The notes under the pieces: model-generated
What the model was told of the DNA's origin: nothing
Databases searched by the model: none
The model's input: only the letters and a program-made list of their open reading frames with translations
Shown: positions 1-9,721 of the stretch, piece after piece
Position numbering within the stretch: position 1 is the first letter of the stretch
Layout of the letters: every line of letters starts with the position of its first letter
DNA from: Rhizobium sp. G21
Lineage (GTDB): Bacteria > Pseudomonadota > Alphaproteobacteria > Rhizobiales > Rhizobiaceae
Assembly (NCBI RefSeq): GCF_014158035.1
Contig: NZ_JACFXW010000001.1
Span: 3,698,001-3,762,000, forward strand
Length of the DNA stretch: 64,000 nt
Direction: 5' to 3'
Position numbers and translations under genes: made by a program

Positions 1-1043
1 TGGTGCACACCAACAACGCCATACTCGGCGTGCTGACGACGACGATGTCGATCTGGTTCTGGTCGAACGGCTCGATTGAACTCGGGGTGATCGCGGTCGC
101 GATCTCGCTGGCGCTGCGCATCAACGGCATGTCGCAATGGATCATGTGGGAAGTGTCGGCGCTGTTCGAAAACATCGGCACGGTCTATGACGGCATGGGC
201 ATGCTGTCGAAGAGGCAGGACATTCTCGACAAGCCCAATGCGCCGTCGCTCAAGGCCGACAAGGGCGGCATCGATTTCGACCGTATCCGCTTCCATTACG
301 GCAAGAGCAAAGGCGTGATCCAGGACATCACGCTGTCGATCAAACCGGGCGAGAAGGTGGGGCTGGTCGGCCGCTCCGGCGCCGGCAAGACCACGCTGAT
401 GAACCTGCTCCTGCGCTTCTACGATCTCGAAGGCGGCCAGATCCGCGTCGACGGTCAGGATATCGCCGATGTGACGCAAGACAGCCTGCGCGCCAAGGTC
501 GGCGTGGTCACGCAGGACACGTCGCTGCTGCATCGCTCCGTGCGCGACAACATCGCCTATGGCCTGCCGGGCGCCAGCGACGCCGAGATCATCGAAGCGG
601 CCAAGCGCGCCAATGCCTGGGAGTTCATCGAGACGCTGGTCGATCCGCAGGGCCGCAAGGGCCTCGACGCCCAGGTCGGCGAGCGCGGCGTGAAACTGTC
701 CGGCGGCCAACGCCAGCGCGTCGCCATCGCGCGTGTTTTCCTGAAGGACGCGCCGATCCTGATCCTCGACGAGGCGACCTCCGCGCTCGATTCCGAAGTC
801 GAGGCGGCGATCCAGGAAAACCTGTTCGCGCTGATGGAGGGCAAGACGGTGATCGCCATTGCGCACCGACTGTCGACGCTGACCGAGATGGACCGACTCG
901 TCGTGCTCGACAAGGGCGCGATCCAGGAAGAAGGCGCTCATGCCGATCTGGTCGCCCAAGGCGGCATCTACGCCGATCTCTGGCGTCGCCAGTCGGGTGG
1001 CTTTCTCGCCGACGATCCCGAAGCGGAAGCCGCAGCCGAGTAA
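1..1043 (+). CDS. ABC transporter, fused permease/ATP-binding subunit (5' end outside window)
   Basis: C-terminal part of an ABC half-transporter (membrane domain fused to ATPase), probably an exporter in the inner membrane. The reading frame is open to the left edge, so the gene starts upstream; the first GTG, at 3, lies inside the membrane domain. Visible are the last membrane helices, then a complete nucleotide-binding domain: Walker A GRSGAGKTT, signature LSGGQRQR, Walker B ILILDEATSALD and the switch histidine in IAHRLST. The next transporter gene (1830-3710) is a close paralogue in the same direction, so the two may form a heterodimer; a toxin-antitoxin pair lies between them on the other strand. 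Substrate cannot be read from sequence. Confidence 0.9.
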   Translation, partial: VHTNNAILGVLTTTMSIWFWSNGSIELGVIAVAISLALRINGMSQWIMWEVSALFENIGTVYDGMGMLSKRQDILDKPNAPSLKADKGGIDFDRIRFHYGKSKGVIQDITLSIKPGEKVGLVGRSGAGKTTLMNLLLRFYDLEGGQIRVDGQDIADVTQDSLRAKVGVVTQDTSLLHRSVRDNIAYGLPGASDAEIIEAAKRANAWEFIETLVDPQGRKGLDAQVGERGVKLSGGQRQRVAIARVFLKDAPILILDEATSALDSEVEAAIQENLFALMEGKTVIAIAHRLSTLTEMDRLVVLDKGAIQEEGAHADLVAQGGIYADLWRRQSGGFLADDPEAEAAAE

Positions 1044-1059
1044 GCCCGAGGCCGATTGC

Positions 1060-1389
1060 TCACTCCGCCGCCTCGGACCCTGCCAGGTTCGGGGCGGTTT
1101 CCTGTTGCGCGGGGGCGACGGTGAGGCGGTAACCGAGGGCGGCCAAGACCGCGAGCAACGATTTCAAGCTGGGATTGCCCTCTTCGGAAAAACTGCGATA
1201 GAGCGCTTCACGCGCAAGACCCGTTTCCGACGCGAGCCGGCTCATGCCAGCGGCGCGCGCCACGATTCCTATAGCGTGAGCGATGTAACCGGGATCTCCC
1301 GTCTCGAACGCGTCATCTAGAAAATAGGTTCTCGCCTCGTCGCTATTGAGATATTCGGCCGGGTCGAAGGCCGTCAGTTCTTCCGCCAT
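1060..1389 (-). CDS. HigA-like addiction-module antitoxin (putative)
   Basis: 109-residue protein resembling the antidote family paired with short RelE-like killer proteins. The N-terminal third is acidic; the middle carries a helix-turn-helix-like stretch (MSRLASETGLAREALYRSF, about residues 48-66) typical of these DNA-binding antitoxins. It is the second gene of the pair: the toxin stop codon is one base from this start codon, so the two are cotranscribed toxin first. By family logic it should bind and neutralise the toxin and, with it, repress the shared promoter at the palindrome 1686-1707. It ends 16 bp from the convergent ABC gene. Confidence 0.8.
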   Translation of the reverse strand: MAEELTAFDPAEYLNSDEARTYFLDDAFETGDPGYIAHAIGIVARAAGMSRLASETGLAREALYRSFSEEGNPSLKSLLAVLAALGYRLTVAPAQQETAPNLAGSEAAE

Positions 1390-1390
1390 G

Positions 1391-1687
1391 TCAGAACTCC
1401 AAATCGTTCAGGATTGATTTTGCTCGTTTAATGTCCCGCTTCTGGCTTCCCTTGTCTCCGGCGCACAGGAGGATCACAATCTGTCCCGCGCGTCGAGTAA
1501 AATAGATCCGTAAGCCTGGTCCGTAGTGAATACGCATTTCCCATAGACCTTCGCTCAAGTGCTTCACATCGCCAGGATGCCCTGCGCCGAGACGGGTGAC
1601 CCGTGCGGCAATCGCCGCCGTCATGGTGGGGTCCGATGAGTCGCACAACCATTCGCGAAAGGTCTCAGTCTGGACAATCTCGAACAT
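1391..1687 (-). CDS. RelE/HigB-like addiction-module toxin (putative)
   Basis: 98-residue RelE-superfamily toxin of the addiction-module killer type, expected to act as a ribosome-dependent mRNA interferase. Family hallmarks seen: the N-terminal FEIVQTETFREWL, a central MRIHYGPGLRIYF strand pair, and the C-terminal ILLCAGDKGSQKRDIKRA. A longer open frame reaches 1777, but ATG at 1687 gives the normal family start and length. The start codon abuts the 22-bp palindrome 1686-1707, and upstream Shine-Dalgarno complementarity is weak, which suits low, autoregulated expression. The pair sits between two paralogous ABC genes. Confidence 0.82.
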   Translation of the reverse strand: MFEIVQTETFREWLCDSSDPTMTAAIAARVTRLGAGHPGDVKHLSEGLWEMRIHYGPGLRIYFTRRAGQIVILLCAGDKGSQKRDIKRAKSILNDLEF

Positions 1688-1707
1688 TGTAATCCATATA
1701 TTACAAT
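1686..1707. promoter_or_regulatory. Palindromic operator of the toxin-antitoxin operon
   Basis: Perfect inverted repeat ATTGTAAT, 6-bp spacer, ATTACAAT, overlapping the toxin start codon on the minus strand. A further ATTGTAAT half-site lies at 1754-1761. Position and symmetry fit an autoregulatory operator for the antitoxin or its complex with toxin. The repeat is seen directly; the role is inferred. Confidence 0.65.
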
Positions 1708-1829
1708 CAATGAACTGCGCTTTGAATTTTTGTTCCCGAGCCAACTGCTCCAGATTGTAATGCGCATGATGCGCCATTGGGCCCTGGCGTCAAGATCGGC
1801 GTATCAAGGGCTCCGACCCTTGTCCCGCC

Positions 1830-3710
1830 ATGAAAAGTCTTTATAGCCCCGTCATGATCTTTCGCTCCATTTCCCGGCTGTTCGAAAGCTGGATCGATCC
1901 GTTTCGCCCTCGCGACAATTACCGCCCGCCGGAAAAGGCTTTGGCCTTCGTCTGGCATTTCGTGTCCCAGGCCAAGGGCGCCTTTCTGGCCATGCTCGTC
2001 CTCGGCGGCGTGGTGGCGATGCTGGAGGCGGGGTTGTTCTGGTTCACGGGGCGCCTCGTCGACCTGCTCGACGGCGCGACGCCGGCCGCCGGCTGGGCTG
2101 GATTGCTGGGCGATCACGGGCTCGAAATACTCGGCATGGCGTTCATCGTGCTGGTCGTGCGTTTTCTCGCCATTGCGCTCGGCGCGCTGGTCGAGGAACA
2201 GACGGTGGTGCCGGGCTTCTTCAATATGGTGCGCTGGCAGGCGCATGCGCAGGTGTCGCGCCAATCGCTGACCTTCTTCAACAACGAGTCGTCCGGCCGC
2301 GTGGTCAGCCGGGTCTGGTCGGCGGGGCAGGCGACGGGCGATCTCATGGTGTCGCTCCTGCAGGTCGTCTGGTTCATGCTCGTCTATACGATGACGACGC
2401 TGACGCTGATTTCGAGCCTCGATCTCAGATTGGGCGGCATCGTCGCCGCCTGGATCGTCATCTTCGGCCTGATCGCCCGCTATTTCGTCCCGCGGGTGCG
2501 CAAGCATGCCCGCGAGACCGCCGACATGTCGTCGATGATCAACGGCCGGCTCACCGACAGCTACGCCAATATCCAGACGCTGAAGCTCTTCAGCCGCGAA
2601 GAGGACAATGATCGCTTCATCCGCGACGGCTTCGAGCAGTTTCGCCGGACGCTGATCCGCTTCACCCGTCATCTCACCGGGGTCCGCGCCTCGCTCGCTT
2701 TCTTGTCCGGCCTGATGATCACCGCGATCGGCGCGATGGCGATCGAGTTGTGGATGCGCGGGGAGATCACCACAGGCTCTGTCGCCTTCACCCTAGGCCT
2801 CGTGCTCAGGATGAACATGCTGCTCGGCCGCATGATGGGCCAGTTCAACGCGGTGATGCGCAATATCGGCACGATCCAGAATTCCGCCGACATGCTGGCC
2901 GCGCCTGTCACGCTCGTCGACAAGCCCGGCGCGCCCGAACTCGTCATGCGCGAACCGTCGATCCGCTTCGACAATGTGCGTTTTCACTATGGTCGCGAGG
3001 CGGGCGTCATCGAAGGGCTGTCGCTGGCGATCGGGGCAGGGGAGCGGGTCGGCATCGTCGGTCGTTCCGGCGCGGGCAAATCGACGCTCGTCAATCTGCT
3101 GCTGCGATTCTACGACGTGCAGGGCGGCCGTATTCTGGTGTCGGGCCAGGATGTTCGAGACGTGAAGCAGGAAAGCCTGCGCAAGCATATAGGCATGGTC
3201 ACGCAGGACACGGCGCTGCTCAACCGTTCGATCCGCGACAATATTCTGTTCGGGCGCGGGGACGCGTCGGACCAGGCGATGGCGCAGGCTGCCGCGGAAG
3301 CCGAGGCCGACGGCTTCATCGCCGATCTCGTCGACCACAAGGGCCGCAAGGCCTACGACGCTCATGTCGGCGAGCGGGGCGTGAAACTGTCGGGCGGCCA
3401 GCGCCAGCGGGTGGCGATCGCCCGCATGTTGCTCAAGGATGCGCCGATCCTCGTCTTCGACGAGCCGACCTCGGCGCTCGACTCGGAAGTCGAAGCGGCG
3501 ATTCAACAGAATCTGGAGCGGCAGATGCGGGGCAAGACGGTGCTGGTCATCGCGCACCGTCTCTCCACCATCGCCCATCTCGACCGCCTCGTCGTGATCG
3601 ACGGCGGGCGGATTGCGGAGGAGGGAAGTCATGAGGCGCTGATCGCCCATGGCGGCATCTACGCCGATCTGTGGGCGCGTCAATCCGGCGGCTTCATCGC
3701 GCCGGACTGA
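1830..3710 (+). CDS. ABC transporter, fused permease/ATP-binding protein
   Basis: Full-length 626-residue ABC half-exporter. The N-terminal half holds about six membrane helices (roughly residues 50-330). The C-terminal ATPase has Walker A GRSGAGKST, signature LSGGQRQR, Walker B ILVFDEPTSALD and H-loop IAHRLST. It is a tandem paralogue of the partial gene at the left edge: ATPase domains are closely similar, and both end in a nearly identical IYADLW-RQSGGF segment. Together they probably form a heterodimeric exporter; substrate unknown. ATG at 1854 (MIFRSISRLF) is an alternative start, and neither start has a clear ribosome binding site. It converges with the next gene at a 6-bp gap. Confidence 0.9.
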   Translation: MKSLYSPVMIFRSISRLFESWIDPFRPRDNYRPPEKALAFVWHFVSQAKGAFLAMLVLGGVVAMLEAGLFWFTGRLVDLLDGATPAAGWAGLLGDHGLEILGMAFIVLVVRFLAIALGALVEEQTVVPGFFNMVRWQAHAQVSRQSLTFFNNESSGRVVSRVWSAGQATGDLMVSLLQVVWFMLVYTMTTLTLISSLDLRLGGIVAAWIVIFGLIARYFVPRVRKHARETADMSSMINGRLTDSYANIQTLKLFSREEDNDRFIRDGFEQFRRTLIRFTRHLTGVRASLAFLSGLMITAIGAMAIELWMRGEITTGSVAFTLGLVLRMNMLLGRMMGQFNAVMRNIGTIQNSADMLAAPVTLVDKPGAPELVMREPSIRFDNVRFHYGREAGVIEGLSLAIGAGERVGIVGRSGAGKSTLVNLLLRFYDVQGGRILVSGQDVRDVKQESLRKHIGMVTQDTALLNRSIRDNILFGRGDASDQAMAQAAAEAEADGFIADLVDHKGRKAYDAHVGERGVKLSGGQRQRVAIARMLLKDAPILVFDEPTSALDSEVEAAIQQNLERQMRGKTVLVIAHRLSTIAHLDRLVVIDGGRIAEEGSHEALIAHGGIYADLWARQSGGFIAPD

Positions 3711-3716
3711 GCATTC

Positions 3717-4649
3717 TCATTCTTCCCAGACGATTTCGCTGATCAGGCCGTAATGATTGGAGCCGATCGGATCGGGGATGCGCTCGAGCGCGCCGATCTT
3801 CACCTGGCCGCGCGCGAAGACGTGGTCGATCGCCATGCCGATCTGCGGCAGAGCGACCGGCCATGTGTTCGGCTCGGAGTCGGCCGTTCTCAGGCCGGTC
3901 GCGCGCAGGAAGGCGCGAATGTCGGACACGAGAATCGAGGCGTTGAAATCGCCCGCAAGCACCATGGCGCCGGGATAGGCGTCGAGGCGGCGGGCGACCT
4001 GAGCCAGTTCGATTTCATGGAAATTGTCGAAATACGGCTTGGTGAGATGGACATTCGCGAAATTGACGACCCGTCCGTCGAAATCGATGCTGGCCAGCAT
4101 CAGGCGGTCGCGATAGATCGGGCTCGCGGTGAAGACTTCGCCGCGCAGGAAGGGCCGTTTGGACCAGAGGGACTGGTCGCAGGTGATGGTCTTGGCGCCG
4201 CAGCCCAGCCGATAGGGATAGAGGGCCTTGATGCGGTCGATCTCCGGGCCGATCGGCGCCGATTCCTGGATGAAGACGACATCGGCGCCCGATCCGATGA
4301 TGTAATCCGCGATCCGCGGCCCGCCCGGACCGTTGTTCCCCATGATATTGAATGACAGGAAGCGGAGAAGCGGCTCGGCCTTTTCGGCTCTGACAGGCAC
4401 CTGGCGAAACTCCCCGAGCATGAAAACACCATGCGCGCCGATCGCCACGGCGAGCGCCATCATCAGTCCCGTCGTCACGCTGCGATGCAACATGAAGGCC
4501 GAGCCAGCGATCAAAAAAGCCAAGATCGCCGCCTGAACTTGAAAACTAGAAATTGTAAAGAAAAGCCACGAATTCGAGAGATATCTGCCGGTTAACGCGA
4601 CTAGCAGCAGTGCTGAAAGCGTGCCGAGAATGGTCGAAATCGTCTTCAT
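3717..4649 (-). CDS. Endonuclease/exonuclease/phosphatase family protein, membrane-anchored
   Basis: 310-residue member of the EEP (DNase I-like) superfamily of metal-dependent phosphodiesterases. Residues 1-85 contain about three hydrophobic helices, so the catalytic domain is probably tethered to the inner membrane and faces the periplasm. Catalytic landmarks: FLSFNIM near the domain start, VVFIQES with the metal-binding Glu, LAGDFNAS, IDHVFARG, and a final SNHYGL where the family usually has SDH. The Asp-to-Asn change could affect activity. Substrate (nucleic acid, phospholipid or other phosphoester) cannot be told. It diverges from petA across about 300 bp. Confidence 0.8.
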   Translation of the reverse strand: MKTISTILGTLSALLLVALTGRYLSNSWLFFTISSFQVQAAILAFLIAGSAFMLHRSVTTGLMMALAVAIGAHGVFMLGEFRQVPVRAEKAEPLLRFLSFNIMGNNGPGGPRIADYIIGSGADVVFIQESAPIGPEIDRIKALYPYRLGCGAKTITCDQSLWSKRPFLRGEVFTASPIYRDRLMLASIDFDGRVVNFANVHLTKPYFDNFHEIELAQVARRLDAYPGAMVLAGDFNASILVSDIRAFLRATGLRTADSEPNTWPVALPQIGMAIDHVFARGQVKIGALERIPDPIGSNHYGLISEIVWEE

Positions 4650-4952
4650 GGTCGATGCTCGAGAATATTGCGCTGCAGCGCGCTACCATCTGGGAATGTC
4701 GGGCGCAATTGGGATTTGTCAAACGCATAAGCGCAAAGGATCACATTTTGCTCCGGTGGCGGCGCCGAAGTGGAAAATCGGCCCGCTCCTCCGCGACAAT
4801 CTGCCCCCATCCCATTGCCAACCCTAGACTTAATCTGCAATCAAGCATAGAACGCAATTTGAAAGTTGGGGAATCTAAGGCCGTTTCGCGGCTATCGGAG
4901 AACTTTCATCTAATCTGGTTTAAATCGACTCTGCGCAAAGGATGGGAAAACC

Positions 4953-5531
4953 GTGAGCGGACACGAGACGACAAGCGGGGATGCAGGCGGGCCGACCCGT
5001 CGCGATTTTCTTTACCTCACGACGGGCATGGCGGGCGCAGTGGGCGCCGTTGCCGTGGCCTGGCCTTTCATCGATCAGATGCGCCCTGATGCGTCTACTC
5101 TGGCTCTCGCCTCCATCGAAGTGGATGTCGGCGCGCTCGAGCCCGGCATGTCGTTGACGGCGAAGTGGCGCGGCAAGCCGATCTTCATCCGCAACCGCAC
5201 GCCGGAAGAAGTCGAAGCCGCCAACAAGGTCGCTTTGACGGACCTCAAGGACCCGGTTGCGCGCAACGGCAATCTGCCGGCCGACGCCCAGGCGACCGAT
5301 CTCGATCGCTCGGCGGGCAAAGGCAAGGAAAACTGGATCGTGATGATCGGCTCCTGCACCCATCTCGGTTGCGTGCCGCTCGGGCAGGCCGGCGATTTCG
5401 GCGGATGGTTCTGTCCCTGCCACGGCTCGCATTACGATACGGCGGGCCGTATCCGGAAAGGTCCGGCGCCGCAGAATCTCGCGATCCCGACCTTCTCGTT
5501 CGTTTCCGACACTGTGATCAAGATCGGCTAA
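4953..5531 (+). CDS. petA: Ubiquinol-cytochrome c reductase iron-sulfur subunit (Rieske)
   Basis: 192-residue Rieske protein of the cytochrome bc1 complex; it passes electrons from ubiquinol to cytochrome c1 at the periplasmic face. Twin-arginine-like N-terminus (TRRDFLY, 15-21), one membrane helix (about 22-40), and the 2Fe-2S ligand boxes CTHLGC (135-140) and CPCHGS (154-159). Start is GTG; no better ATG lies upstream in frame. First gene of petABC, with 15 bp to petB. The roughly 300-bp space upstream, shared with a divergent gene, should hold the operon promoter. Confidence 0.97.
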   Translation: MSGHETTSGDAGGPTRRDFLYLTTGMAGAVGAVAVAWPFIDQMRPDASTLALASIEVDVGALEPGMSLTAKWRGKPIFIRNRTPEEVEAANKVALTDLKDPVARNGNLPADAQATDLDRSAGKGKENWIVMIGSCTHLGCVPLGQAGDFGGWFCPCHGSHYDTAGRIRKGPAPQNLAIPTFSFVSDTVIKIG

Positions 5532-5546
5532 GGGGGACTGCGGATC

Positions 5547-6805
5547 ATGAGCGCTGAACACCATTCGACATACGAGCCACGCACGGCTCTGACCAAATTC
5601 ATCGATTCCCGGCTGCCTTTGCCGCGCCTGATGTATGATTCCTTCGTGGCCTATCCGGTGCCGCGCAATCTGAACTTCGCCTACACCTTCGGCGCCATGC
5701 TGTCGGTGATGCTGATCGTGCAGATCCTGACCGGCGTCGTGCTCGCCATGCATTACGCAGCCGAGACGACGGTGGCCTTCTCCTCCGTCGAAAAGATCAT
5801 GCGCGACGTCAACCATGGTTGGCTGCTGCGCTACATGCACGCCAACGGCGCGTCGTTCTTCTTCATCGCGGTCTATCTGCATATCGCCCGCGGCCTGTAT
5901 TACGGCTCCTACAAGGCGCCGCGCGAAATCCTCTGGATCCTCGGCGTGATCATCTATCTCCTGATGATGGCGGCGGGCTTCATGGGCTATGTGCTGCCCT
6001 GGGGCCAGATGTCCTTCTGGGGCGCGACCGTGATCACCGGCTTCTTCTCGGCCTTCCCCTTCGTCGGCGATTGATCCAGCAGTTCCTGCTCGGCGGCTTC
6101 GCGGTCGACAACCCCACGCTCAACCGCTTCTTCGCGCTGCATTATCTGCTGCCGTTCATGATTGCGGGCGTGGTGGTACTGCATGTCTGGGCGCTGCACG
6201 TCACCGGCCAGACCAACCCGACCGGCGTGGAAGTCAAGTCCAAGACCGACACCGTGCCGTTCACCCCTTACGCCACCCTGAAGGACGCCTTCTATGTGGT
6301 GTTGTTCCTGCTGGTCTATGCCTGGTTCGTCTTCTATCAGCCGAACTTCCTCGGCCATCCGGACAACTATGTCGAGGCCAATCCGCTGAAGACGCCGGCG
6401 CATATCGTGCCTGAATGGTATTATCTGCCCTTCTACGCGATGCTGCGCGCCATCACCTTCAACGTCGGCCCGATCGACTCCAAACTCGGCGGCGTGCTCG
6501 TGATGTTCGGTTCGATCATCATCCTGTTCTTCCTGCCTTGGCTCGACACGTCCAAGGTCCGTTCGGCGGTCTACCGTCCCTGGTACAAGACCTTCTTCTG
6601 GATCTTCGTGGTCAATGCGATCATGCTCGGCTGGCTGGGCTCGCGCCCTGCGGAAGGCCTGTATGTGATCATGTCGCAGATCGGCACCGCCTACTATTTC
6701 GGTTTCTTCCTCGTCATCATGCCGCTGCTTGGCCTGTTCGAGACGCCGCGCCGCATACCGAATTCGATCACGGAAGCCGTGCTCGAAAAGACCGCCAAGG
6801 CCTGA
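5547..6805 (+). CDS. petB: Cytochrome b of the bc1 complex (single-base frameshift)
   Basis: Core membrane subunit with two b hemes and the Qo and Qi quinone sites. The frame is open to TGA at 6072-6074, immediately after FPFVGD, and homology resumes in another frame with [19 protein letters not shown]. One missing base at about 6070-6075 explains it, giving 419 residues, the normal length. Heme-ligand histidines lie in the YMHANGAS...YLHIARG and HYLLPF...HVWALH segments, and the Qo-site PEWY motif is intact after the break. Its flanking partners petA and petC are intact, and loss of cytochrome b alone would inactivate the complex, so sequencing error is the likelier reading. Confidence 0.93.
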
Positions 6806-6822
6806 GGGGAAGGACGAAAACC

Positions 6823-7698
6823 ATGAAGACTGTGTTCAAATCCCTTCTCGCCGCCGCCATGATCGCGGGCGCCGGCTTCGGCGTCGCCTCGGCAGCGGAA
6901 GAACATGACCTCAAGGCGCAGGTGGAACACGCCGTAGCGGCTGGTCACTTCCCGGTGTTGAAGCCCGAGCAGGAAGAATGGAGCTTCGCCGGCTTCTTCG
7001 GAAAGTATGACAAAGCCCAGCTGCAGCGCGGCCTCAAGATCTACAAGGAAGTCTGTTCGGCCTGCCATTCGATGCATCGCGTGGCCTTCCGAAACCTCGA
7101 GGATCTCGGTTACACGGAAGCGCAGGTCAAGGCTTTCGCGGCCGAATACGAAGTGCAGGACGGCCCCAACGGCGATGGTGAAATGTACACCCGCAAGGCC
7201 GTGCCGTCCGATTACTTCCCGTCGCCCTTCCCGAACGAAGAGGCTGCAGCCGCAGCAAATGGCGGCGCCGCCCCGCCGGACTTCTCGCTGATCGCCAAGG
7301 CGCGCAGCGCGGAGCGCGGCTTCCCGCAGTTCATCTTCGATATGTTCTGGCCCTATCAGGAAGGCGGCCCGGATTACATCCACGCGCTGCTGACCGGATA
7401 CCAGGAACCGCCGGCTGGCGTCGAGGTGGCGGAAGGGACGCATTTCAACCCGCATTTCATGTCCGGCATCGCGCTGAAAATGGCGCAGCCGATTTCCGAT
7501 GATCAGGTGACCTATGACGATGGTTCGCCGCAGACGCTGGAACAATATAGCCGCGACGTATCCGCCTTCCTGATGTGGGCCGCCGAGCCCAAGCTGGAAG
7601 AGCGCAAGCGCACGGGCTTTATGGTGATGGTGTTCCTGGCGGCTCTGCTCGGTCTGGTCTATCTGACCAAGAAGTCGGTCTACGCCAACAAGCACTAA
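6823..7698 (+). CDS. petC: Cytochrome c1
   Basis: 291-residue cytochrome c1 of the bc1 complex; carries electrons from the Rieske centre to soluble cytochrome c. Signal peptide (residues 1-24, ending GVASA), covalent heme motif CSACH (78-82), and a C-terminal anchor helix (VMVFLAALLGLVYL) before a lysine-rich tail. The frame is open upstream into petB, but ATG at 6823, preceded by GAGGGGAAGGAC, gives the correct signal peptide. Third gene of petABC, 17 bp after petB, followed by a strong intrinsic terminator. Confidence 0.96.
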   Translation: MKTVFKSLLAAAMIAGAGFGVASAAEEHDLKAQVEHAVAAGHFPVLKPEQEEWSFAGFFGKYDKAQLQRGLKIYKEVCSACHSMHRVAFRNLEDLGYTEAQVKAFAAEYEVQDGPNGDGEMYTRKAVPSDYFPSPFPNEEAAAAANGGAAPPDFSLIAKARSAERGFPQFIFDMFWPYQEGGPDYIHALLTGYQEPPAGVEVAEGTHFNPHFMSGIALKMAQPISDDQVTYDDGSPQTLEQYSRDVSAFLMWAAEPKLEERKRTGFMVMVFLAALLGLVYLTKKSVYANKH

Positions 7699-7723
7699 GC
7701 GGGTCACCATTTAAAAGATGAGG

Positions 7724-7748
7724 AAGGCGGCTCCCGGGCCGCCTTTTT
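7724..7748 (+). terminator. Rho-independent terminator of petABC
   Basis: Perfect 8-bp stem AAGGCGGC / GCCGCCTT with a 6-nt loop, ending in TTTTT. It begins 25 bp after the petC stop. Confidence 0.9.
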
Positions 7749-7822
7749 GCTGGCGTCGGGGGCTGTCATTGCTATGGTCCCAACCGCTCAAGCTTTTTGC
7801 TCGCAATGGACAGACCCTCACT

Positions 7823-8365
7823 ATGACAAGCCTTCAGGACGATCTCGTCGCCGCCATCCGCAACATTCCGGATTATCCGAAGCCCGGCATCATGTTCCGC
7901 GACATCACCACGCTGCTCGGCAATCCTCGCGCCTTCCGTCGCGCCATCGACGAATTGGTGCATCCCTATGCGGGAACGAAGATCGACAAGGTCGCCGGCA
8001 TCGAGGCGCGAGGCTTCATTCTCGGCGGAGCCATAGCCCATCAGCTCTCGGCCGGGTTCATCCCGATCCGCAAAAAGGGCAAGCTGCCGCATGACATCGT
8101 CCGCATCGCCTACAGCCTGGAATATGGCGTCGACGAAATGGAAATGCACCGCGACGCGGTTCAGCCCGGCGAAAAAGTCATCCTCGTCGACGATCTCATC
8201 GCGACGGGTGGAACGGCGGAAGGCGCCGTGAAATTGTTGCGCCAGATGGGCGCGGAAATCGTCGCCGCCTGCTTCGTGATTGACCTGCCGGAACTCGGCG
8301 GGCGCAAGAAGCTCGAGGATCTCGGCGTCACCGTACGGACGCTGATCAGCTTCGACGGGCACTGA
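7823..8365 (+). CDS. apt: Adenine phosphoribosyltransferase
   Basis: 180-residue purine-salvage enzyme making AMP from adenine and PRPP in the cytoplasm. The PRPP-binding loop [13 protein letters not shown] is at 119-131, and the N-terminal [16 protein letters not shown] is typical of Apt. The frame is open further upstream through the petC terminator, but ATG at 7823 gives the standard length and N-terminus. It lies downstream of the petABC terminator, so it likely has its own promoter in the 75 bp between. Confidence 0.96.
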   Translation: MTSLQDDLVAAIRNIPDYPKPGIMFRDITTLLGNPRAFRRAIDELVHPYAGTKIDKVAGIEARGFILGGAIAHQLSAGFIPIRKKGKLPHDIVRIAYSLEYGVDEMEMHRDAVQPGEKVILVDDLIATGGTAEGAVKLLRQMGAEIVAACFVIDLPELGGRKKLEDLGVTVRTLISFDGH

Positions 8366-8403
8366 AGTCCTATTCGAGACGCGGCTCTGGGAGGAGCGCA
8401 ATC

Positions 8404-9048
<645 letters not shown>

Positions 9049-9096
9049 GGGGGCGGACCGTTATGCGGGGATAGAGCGGCGGCCTGTCCATTCCGC

Positions 9097-9399
9097 TTAT
9101 GGATGCGGCGTGATCGCAAAGACCGTGATCTCGGACTTGCTCGGACCGTAGAACCAGAAGATCCGATAGGCGCCGGGCGTGTTATTCTCGGCATAGGCCT
9201 CGAACACATCTTCGCCACGCGGGCCTTTCAGCGATGAGAATTTATGCGTGTTGAGCCCCGGGTGTCGAGGATTTGTCTGCAGATATGCCAGCGCCTTGCC
9301 GACTGCTTTCCACCGCTTGTTCAGCGCGGGATCTGATTTCAGCGCGTCCAGCGCCCGCAGGGCTTCGTCGGTAAGAAAAAGATCGAAGCCATTACTCAT
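9097..9399 (-). CDS. RelE/ParE-like toxin of a toxin-antitoxin pair (putative)
   Basis: 100-residue small basic protein. The pattern fits the RelE/ParE fold: a helical N-terminus with repeated charged residues (RALDALKSDPALNKRWKAVGKAL), a middle KFSSLKGPRGEDVFEAYAEN, and the strand-forming end GAYRIFWFYGPSKSEITVFAITPHP. It overlaps the upstream acidic partner (9392-9664) by 8 bp, the usual antitoxin-first arrangement. Target unknown; mRNA cleavage or gyrase poisoning are the family options. Identification rests on size, pairing and fold pattern rather than a decisive motif. Confidence 0.65.
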   Translation of the reverse strand: MSNGFDLFLTDEALRALDALKSDPALNKRWKAVGKALAYLQTNPRHPGLNTHKFSSLKGPRGEDVFEAYAENNTPGAYRIFWFYGPSKSEITVFAITPHP

Positions 9400-9664
9400 C
9401 GACCTCTTCCAGAAACGATGAGAAGTCAGGCGCCTTTGTCACCCGACCCGCCTTTGCGTCGGCGAGACCGCGTTCGACCATCTCTAAGGCTTTAGGACTG
9501 TTTTGCAGCCAAGCTTCGTCCGCGGAAACATCGGATGTCGGCTGCAGTATAAGGCTGCCGTCGGGGCGCTGGCTAATCCTGTAGCTACTGACACCCGCGG
9601 CAAGCGCGCCGAGGGAAACACGCCCTTCGGCGTCCGGCTTCACCGTAATCGCTTTCATCGCCAT
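9392..9664 (-). CDS. Antitoxin-like partner of the 9097-9399 gene (putative)
   Basis: 90-residue protein. The N-terminal half (KAITVKPDAEGRVSLGAL...YRISQRPDGSLILQP) looks like a short beta-rich DNA-binding domain of swapped-hairpin type. The acidic C-terminal half (ALEMVERGLADAKAG...FSSFLEEVDE) would be the toxin-wrapping tail. It is the first gene of the pair, overlapping the toxin by 8 bp. GGAG lies 10 nt before the ATG. I do not see a named antitoxin family signature with certainty. Confidence 0.6.
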   Translation of the reverse strand: MAMKAITVKPDAEGRVSLGALAAGVSSYRISQRPDGSLILQPTSDVSADEAWLQNSPKALEMVERGLADAKAGRVTKAPDFSSFLEEVDE

Positions 9665-9721
9665 GATGTAAAGTCTCCGCTCGCCTGAAATGTCGCACCG
9701 AGCGCCGGAGAATTCAAGGCG

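Noticed and set aside
6070..6075. Programmed frameshifting in petB
   Set aside because: No slippery heptamer or following pseudoknot is evident, and the same kind of break occurs in many unrelated genes nearby.
5819..6805. Separate gene from the second half of cytochrome b
   Set aside because: Its first 80 residues are out of frame with cytochrome b and unlike any protein; the rest is the cytochrome b C-terminal half after a one-base shift.
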